From Campylobacteraceae bacterium (GTDB taxonomy: Bacteria > Campylobacterota > Campylobacteria > Campylobacterales > Sulfurovaceae), in NCBI GenBank assembly GCA_027002755.1, contig JALWZI010000153.1, positions 1 through 5,547 on the forward strand: a stretch of DNA of 5,547 nucleotides, given 5' to 3'. Below the pieces are notes generated by a model. The model saw only the letters and a program-made list of their open reading frames with translations, was not told where the DNA came from and made no database searches. Each line of letters begins with the position of its first letter. Position 1 is the stretch's first letter. Positions 1-5,547 of this stretch are shown piece by piece. Both the position numbers and the translations under genes were made by a program.

Positions 1-167
1 TCCGGCAGGAGGGGTGGGGACGGACCCGGCCTCTGGACGGGATCCTGGTCCAGATCGCTCTGGAACAGCTTCGGGAGGAGTTCCCCGACAAATATGTGGC
101 GATCAAGCGCCAGCGTGACGGCGGCCGTTACGTCCTGATCAACGAGTTCAACAACCGACGGCGATGA
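1..167 (+). CDS. C-terminal end of a Jag-like (KH/R3H) RNA-binding protein, partial
   Basis: An open frame enters from the left edge (first full codon at 3) and ends at TGA 165-167, giving 54 C-terminal residues. The tail reads roughly LVQIALEQLREEFPDKYVAIKRQ followed by DGGRYVLINEF and a basic NNRRR end, which is an alpha helix followed by a beta hairpin. The family call rests mainly on gene order: in Campylobacterota the usual order is yidC, jag, mnmE, and the Jag protein ends in an RNA-binding R3H domain. The strand-rich, basic tail fits such an end, but the R-x3-H signature itself is not visible in this fragment. The stop overlaps the mnmE start in ATGA, so the two are probably cotranscribed and translationally coupled. 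That this is a real coding end is fairly certain; that it is Jag is an inference. Confidence 0.6.
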   Translation, partial: RQEGWGRTRPLDGILVQIALEQLREEFPDKYVAIKRQRDGGRYVLINEFNNRRR

Positions 168-1504
168 ACGATACCATCGCGGCGATCGCCACGGCCCACG
201 GTGTCGCCTCTATCTCCATCATCCGCCTCAGCGGTCCCCTGGCCCCCGAGATCGCCCGCCGGATCGCCCCCTCCGCCTCTTTACGCCCCCGCCACGCGCA
301 GCTCTGTGACCTCTATGATGCCACCGGAGAGCTGATCGACCGGGGGATCGTTCTCTATTTCCGGGCACCCCACTCCTACACAGGGGAGGAGATCGTGGAG
401 TTCCAGACCCACGGCGGCCTGGTGGTGGCGGAGCAGATCCTGGAGAGTGCCCGGCGCCACGGTGCCCGCCTGGCGGAACCGGGGGAATTCAGCAAACGGG
501 CCTTCCTGAACGGCAAGATCGATCTGAGTGAAGCGGAGGCCATCGCCAAAATCATCGAAGCCAAAAGTGTCGATGCCGCCCGGATCCTGGCCCGTCAGAT
601 CAAGGGGGAACTGGGGCGCTTCGTGGAGGAGAGCCGGGAGGCGCTGCTGCGGGCTCTGGCCCACTCCGAGGTGATGATCGACTATGCCGAGGAGGATATC
701 CCCGAGGACCTGATCGAGGGGCTGAAGCAGCAGCTGACCGGCCTGCAGAGCTCCCTGGAACACATCGTCCAGAGCAGCCGTCGCCGCCGGGGGCTCATCG
801 AGGGTTTCCGTGTGGCCATCGTCGGCAAACCCAATGTGGGCAAAAGCTCCCTGCTCAACGCCCTGCTGAGCTATGAGCGGGCGATTGTCAGTGAGATCGC
901 CGGGACCACCCGTGACACCATCGAGGAGCAGATCCGTATCGGTTCCCATATCGTCCGCATCATCGATACGGCAGGGATCCGGCAAACCGAAGACCGGGTG
1001 GAAAAGATCGGCGTGGAGCGCTCTCTGGCCTCCCTGGAGGAGGCGGAGATCGTCATCGCCCTTTTCGATGCCTCCCGTCCCTGGGACGAGGAGGACGAGG
1101 AGATCCTGAAACGCCTGGAGGACCTGAGGGACAAGGAGCTGATCGTGGCCCTCAACAAGACCGATCTCCCCCGCCGCCTGGAGGAGCCGAGGCTCGAGCG
1201 CTTCGCTCCCCTCGAGATCAGTGCCCGCCGGAACTTCGCTCATCTCCTGGAGGCCCTGGAGCGCCATCTGGACAGCCTGGGCAAAGATGAGGAGCTGATG
1301 CTGGCCTCCGCCCGGCAGATCGAGGTGGTCGAGGAGTGCGCCCGTCAGATCGGTGCGGCACTGGCTCCATTGGAAGCGGGAGAGCTTGAACTCTTCAGCT
1401 ACCACATCCAGGAGGCGCTCCGCGCTATCTCCCGGATCACCCGTCCCTACGAGAGTGAGCAGATCCTGGACCGGATGTTCGGGGAGTTCTGTCTGGGAAA
1501 ATGA
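164..1504 (+). CDS. mnmE: tRNA uridine-5-carboxymethylaminomethyl(34) synthesis GTPase MnmE
   Basis: MnmE, with its partner MnmG (GidA), uses GTP, a folate one-carbon donor, FAD and glycine or ammonium to modify the wobble uridine U34 of several tRNAs in the cytoplasm. The 446-residue length is normal. Residues 1 to about 118 form the folate-binding TrmE_N domain, opening with DTIAAIATAHG and IIRLSG. A helical domain follows and is interrupted by a G domain at about 215-370. The G motifs are all visible: P-loop GKPNVGKSS at 221-229, switch I GTTRD at 247-251, DTAG at 268-271, and NKTD at 331-334. A SAR-type G5 lies near 366. The protein ends in CLGK (443-446), the conserved C-terminal box whose cysteine is essential. 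The gene is intact. The ATG start sits in an ATGA overlap with the upstream stop, and the preceding gene's CGACGGCG gives no strong ribosome site, which favours coupling. No clear terminator follows. Confidence 0.97.
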   Translation: MNDTIAAIATAHGVASISIIRLSGPLAPEIARRIAPSASLRPRHAQLCDLYDATGELIDRGIVLYFRAPHSYTGEEIVEFQTHGGLVVAEQILESARRHGARLAEPGEFSKRAFLNGKIDLSEAEAIAKIIEAKSVDAARILARQIKGELGRFVEESREALLRALAHSEVMIDYAEEDIPEDLIEGLKQQLTGLQSSLEHIVQSSRRRRGLIEGFRVAIVGKPNVGKSSLLNALLSYERAIVSEIAGTTRDTIEEQIRIGSHIVRIIDTAGIRQTEDRVEKIGVERSLASLEEAEIVIALFDASRPWDEEDEEILKRLEDLRDKELIVALNKTDLPRRLEEPRLERFAPLEISARRNFAHLLEALERHLDSLGKDEELMLASARQIEVVEECARQIGAALAPLEAGELELFSYHIQEALRAISRITRPYESEQILDRMFGEFCLGK

Positions 1505-1538
1505 GCGAGTCTCTTACTCCGGGATTTCCGTTGTCTAA

Positions 1539-1555
1539 TTTTCATGGGGTATAAT
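1539..1555 (+). promoter_or_regulatory. Candidate sigma70 promoter for the lipoprotein gene
   Basis: A perfect TATAAT lies at 1550-1555, preceded by GG so that GGTATAAT fits the GNTANAAT extended -10 of Campylobacterota. A short T run (1539-1542) lies upstream, and there is no convincing -35 box. The start site would fall near 1562, giving a leader of about 55 bases. A second, weaker AT-rich box (TATAAA, 1577-1582) lies downstream. It indicates that the lipoprotein gene has its own promoter, although read-through from mnmE is possible. Confidence 0.6.
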
Positions 1556-1606
1556 TACCGAACTGTCGCCACTCTTTATAAAAGTACAGAATTCATGATG
1601 ACAAAG

Positions 1607-1620
1607 AAGGAAGAAACGTG
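1607..1620 (+). promoter_or_regulatory. Ribosome binding site that selects the GTG start
   Basis: AAGGA at 1607-1611 is followed by a 6-base spacer and GTG at 1618-1620. Nearby ATG codons at 1595 and 1598 lie in other frames; the first opens only an 11-codon frame ending at 1630. The GTG start also puts a normal lipoprotein signal peptide at the N-terminus, which supports the choice. Confidence 0.75.
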
Positions 1621-2214
1621 TCGAAAATAGTGAAAGCTTTGATCACAGCACTCTCGCTCCTCCTGCTGAGCGGCTGCGTCCATCAGGAACTGATCCTTCC
1701 CGGCGCCGGAAACTCTTTCTGGAGCAGCGGTGAAGAGAACGCGACTGTGGATGTCTCCGATCTCAATACCACCGTCCAGAGCGAACAGGCGGTCCCCCGT
1801 ATCCCCTTCCCGGTGGAGGAGTACAGCCGCCTGGCCCGAAGCGGTCATGCGACGGTCAAGGGAACCATCTCCGTACTCAATGCCAACGGAGAGCGGATCC
1901 TCGGCAAACAGACCCGTCTCTATCTCAACCCGGTGACCAGCTACTCCCGCCAGTGGTACCAGGAGAGCTATCTGGGCGGTCGGAAGATGGACAAGGCGGA
2001 TCCCCGTCTCTTCAACTATCTGAAATTCACCACCTCCGACGCTACCGGACATTTCGCCTTTTACGGCGTCCCTGCGGGACGTTACTATGTGATCGGCGTG
2101 GTCCGCTGCGGTCAGGAGTGTGGTTATAGCACTCCCCAGAACATCCGTGTCGCCAAAGAGGTCTCCGTGGGCAGCAGCGGGACCGTCAATGTGGAGCTGA
2201 GCAAGAACCTTTAA
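1618..2214 (+). CDS. Predicted lipoprotein with a carboxypeptidase-regulatory-like domain, function unknown
   Basis: A 198-residue protein I cannot name. The N-terminus is a lipoprotein signal: basic MSKIVK, hydrophobic ALITALSLLLL, then the lipobox LSGC with the lipidated cysteine at 20. The residue after it is V, not D, so outer-membrane sorting is possible by the E. coli rule, which may not hold here. Residues 21-75 look low in structure and rich in S, N and E. Residues 78-195 resemble a transthyretin-like or CarboxypepD_reg fold: a beta strand at TVKGTISVLNANGERI, and the signature stretch TTSDATGHFAFYGVPAGRYYVIG at 138-160. Such folds are binding or structural modules, not catalytic ones. 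Two cysteines in CGQEC (164 and 168) could form a periplasmic disulfide. It appears to be its own unit, between mnmE and the convergent tgt. Lipoprotein status is well supported; the role is unknown. Confidence 0.85.
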   Translation: MSKIVKALITALSLLLLSGCVHQELILPGAGNSFWSSGEENATVDVSDLNTTVQSEQAVPRIPFPVEEYSRLARSGHATVKGTISVLNANGERILGKQTRLYLNPVTSYSRQWYQESYLGGRKMDKADPRLFNYLKFTTSDATGHFAFYGVPAGRYYVIGVVRCGQECGYSTPQNIRVAKEVSVGSSGTVNVELSKNL

Positions 2215-2219
2215 AAGAA

Positions 2220-2254
2220 ACTAGTAACTAGAAACGAGTAACTAGTAACTGATT
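2220..2254. repeat. Short tandem array, 7-bp unit ACTAGTA
   Basis: Four consecutive 7-bp units occupy 2220-2247: ACTAGTA, ACTAGAA, ACGAGTA, ACTAGTA. A partial fifth unit (ACTGATT, 2248-2254) follows. The inner two units each differ from the consensus by one base. Each unit contains TAG and unit junctions create TAA, and because 7 is not a multiple of 3 the array puts stop codons in all forward frames. It lies directly after the lipoprotein stop. Confidence 0.8.
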
Positions 2255-2257
2255 GGG

Positions 2258-2283
2258 AATGGTGGGATGGCCATCCCACCATT
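2258..2283. terminator. Perfect 26-bp palindrome, candidate bidirectional terminator
   Basis: The arm AATGGTGGGATGG (2258-2270) is followed at once by its exact reverse complement (2271-2283). As RNA it would form a strong stem closed by a GGCC-centred tetraloop. It lies between the convergent lipoprotein gene and tgt, two bases beyond the tgt stop, so it could end transcripts from both sides. Neither flank has a strong U run (TTTCTC on the plus side, CCCAATC on the minus side), so it may work as a 3' end stabiliser or with Rho and not as a classical intrinsic terminator. Confidence 0.6.
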
Positions 2284-2285
2284 TC

Positions 2286-4948
<2,663 letters not shown>

Positions 4949-4961
4949 CACCCGGTTCAAA

Positions 4962-4976
4962 TTTTTTCGCTAAAAT
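4962..4976 (+). promoter_or_regulatory. Candidate promoter for aroB
   Basis: TTTTTTCGCTAAAAT lies 13 bases after the COG3400-type stop. It combines a T6 tract with the GNTANAAT box GCTAAAAT (4969-4976) and is identical at 14 of 15 positions to the minus-strand element at 3519-3505. The start site would be near 4983, giving aroB a leader of about 160 bases that carries the whole double-hairpin repeat. A weaker alternative, TAGAAT at 5092-5097, lies after the repeat. The T6 tract might instead belong to a terminator, but no stable stem precedes it. Confidence 0.5.
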
Positions 4977-5004
4977 AATTCCTATTGAAGCCTCTGAAAA
5001 CCCC

Positions 5005-5083
5005 CGTCATTCCGGACTTGATCCGGAATCCAGGGTCTTGAAGCCGGGAAAACCATGGATCCTGAATCGAGTTCAGGATGACG
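5005..5083. repeat. Dispersed double-hairpin palindromic element (CGTCATTCC type)
   Basis: A 79-bp element bounded by CGTCAT (5005-5010) and its reverse complement ATGACG (5078-5083). Each half is itself a perfect hairpin with 8-bp arms and a 5-base loop: ATTCCGGA/TCCGGAAT (5009-5016, 5022-5029) and ATCCTGAA/TTCAGGAT (5059-5066, 5072-5079). The two halves are also diverged inverted copies of one another (CGTCATTCCGGACTTGAT against CGTCATCCTGAACTCGAT). If translated in the forward frame it gives the familiar RHSGLDPESR and LNRVQDDE strings that recur in spurious small proteins from many proteobacteria. It looks like a non-autonomous intergenic repeat, here between the COG3400-type gene and aroB. 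Confidence 0.85.
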
Positions 5084-5142
5084 AAGTCCCATAGAATGTT
5101 TTTTTCAGAGAACCAATTTATCCCAGTTAAAAGAGTGCCGAG

Positions 5143-5547
5143 ATGATTGTCCCCATCGAGATCCGACAACCTGCCGTCAAACGTTACGATATCGTCATCG
5201 ACGAACTGCCAGAACTGAAGTATGACCGCAAAGTGGCCATCGTCACCAACACCACCGTCGCCCCGCTGCATCTGACCCGGGTCCTGGAGAAGCTGGAGGC
5301 GCCTCTGGTGGAGGTGATCGAGCTCCCCGACGGGGAGGAGTACAAGAACATGGAGACGGTGCTTCAGATCCTGGACCGCCTCTTCGAAGCCCGTTTTGAC
5401 CGCCGTTCGCTCCTGATCGCTCTGGGGGGCGGGGTGATCGGGGATATGACCGGATTCGCCGCCAGCCTCTACCAGCGGGGGATCGGCTTCGTCCAGATGC
5501 CCACGACGCTGTTGAGCCAGGTGGATGCCAGCGTGGGGGGCAAGACC
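5143..5547 (+). CDS. aroB: 3-dehydroquinate synthase, N-terminal part (runs off the window)
   Basis: AroB converts DAHP to 3-dehydroquinate, the second step of the shikimate pathway to chorismate and aromatic amino acids, using NAD and a divalent metal in the cytoplasm. The window holds 135 of an expected 340-350 residues, cut by the right edge and without a frameshift. The N-terminal NAD-binding half shows LPDGEEYKN (61-69), the nucleotide loop [14 protein letters not shown] (95-108), and QMPTTLL (118-124) leading to [11 protein letters not shown] (125-135), which includes cofactor- and substrate-binding residues. The metal ligands lie beyond the window. The ATG at 5143 follows an AAGAG ribosome site (5131-5135) with a 7-base spacer, and the first residues MIVPIEI fit the family N-terminus. 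The 194-bp gap from the preceding gene, with a promoter candidate and a repeat, suggests separate transcription. Confidence 0.95.
   Translation, partial: MIVPIEIRQPAVKRYDIVIDELPELKYDRKVAIVTNTTVAPLHLTRVLEKLEAPLVEVIELPDGEEYKNMETVLQILDRLFEARFDRRSLLIALGGGVIGDMTGFAASLYQRGIGFVQMPTTLLSQVDASVGGKT

Noticed and set aside
281..1405. A 374-codon minus-strand frame opposite mnmE
   Set aside because: It has the same codon-register relation to mnmE and the same cause. The sense frame carries every expected MnmE motif.
1505..1549. Terminator after mnmE
   Set aside because: I found no stem with a following T run; only scattered short matches such as CGGGA/TTTCCG are present.
1595..1630. An 11-codon frame from ATG 1595 ahead of the lipoprotein gene, as a possible leader peptide
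   Set aside because: It overlaps the real GTG start and ends just inside the gene, but it has no ribosome site of its own and no attenuator-like stems or codon runs; chance is enough.
4957..5271. A 104-codon minus-strand frame over the repeat and the start of aroB
   Set aside because: It runs through the double-hairpin repeat and the antisense of aroB; strings such as NSIQDPWF are the usual translation of this repeat type.

Overview
The window looks like a chromosomal housekeeping segment from a GC-rich member of the Campylobacterota (former Epsilonproteobacteria), perhaps a Sulfurovum- or Nitratifractor-like lineage. Three things point that way. A Jag-like gene end overlaps mnmE. A COG3400-type RCK-domain protein, which I associate mainly with this phylum, lies next to tgt and aroB. 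Four candidate promoters fit the GNTANAAT extended -10 with T-rich upstream sequence that is typical of sigma70 in this group. The genus is inference; I could not run a search.

Layout from left to right: (1) 1-167, the 3' end of a gene, probably the Jag/KH-R3H RNA-binding protein, overlapping the next start by ATGA. (2) 164-1504, complete mnmE (tRNA U34-modifying GTPase). (3) A 113-bp gap with a promoter, then 1618-2214, a GTG-started lipoprotein with a carboxypeptidase-regulatory-like Ig fold. (4) 2215-2285, the gap between two convergent genes, holding four 7-bp tandem repeats and a perfect 26-bp palindrome. (5) 3407-2286 on the minus strand, complete tgt (tRNA-guanine transglycosylase). 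(6) 3408-3526, a divergent control region in which the two best promoter candidates face each other, so the leaders of tgt and the next gene should overlap. (7) 3527-4948, a soluble RCK_C-containing COG3400-type protein with a C-terminal half of unknown function. (8) 4949-5142, a promoter candidate and a 79-bp double-hairpin dispersed repeat. (9) 5143 to the window end, the N-terminal 135 residues of aroB (3-dehydroquinate synthase).

Two of the genes modify tRNA at the wobble position: mnmE acts on U34 and tgt inserts the queuosine precursor at G34. They lie in separate convergent units and nothing shows co-regulation. aroB belongs to the shikimate pathway. I see no mobile gene, phage, CRISPR array, toxin-antitoxin or defence cassette, no tRNA and no rRNA. 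The less ordinary signals are the COG3400-type protein, the face-to-face promoters at 3411-3519, the double-hairpin repeat before aroB, and the repeat-plus-palindrome block between the convergent genes. Three long antisense reading frames in the window are by-products of codon avoidance.
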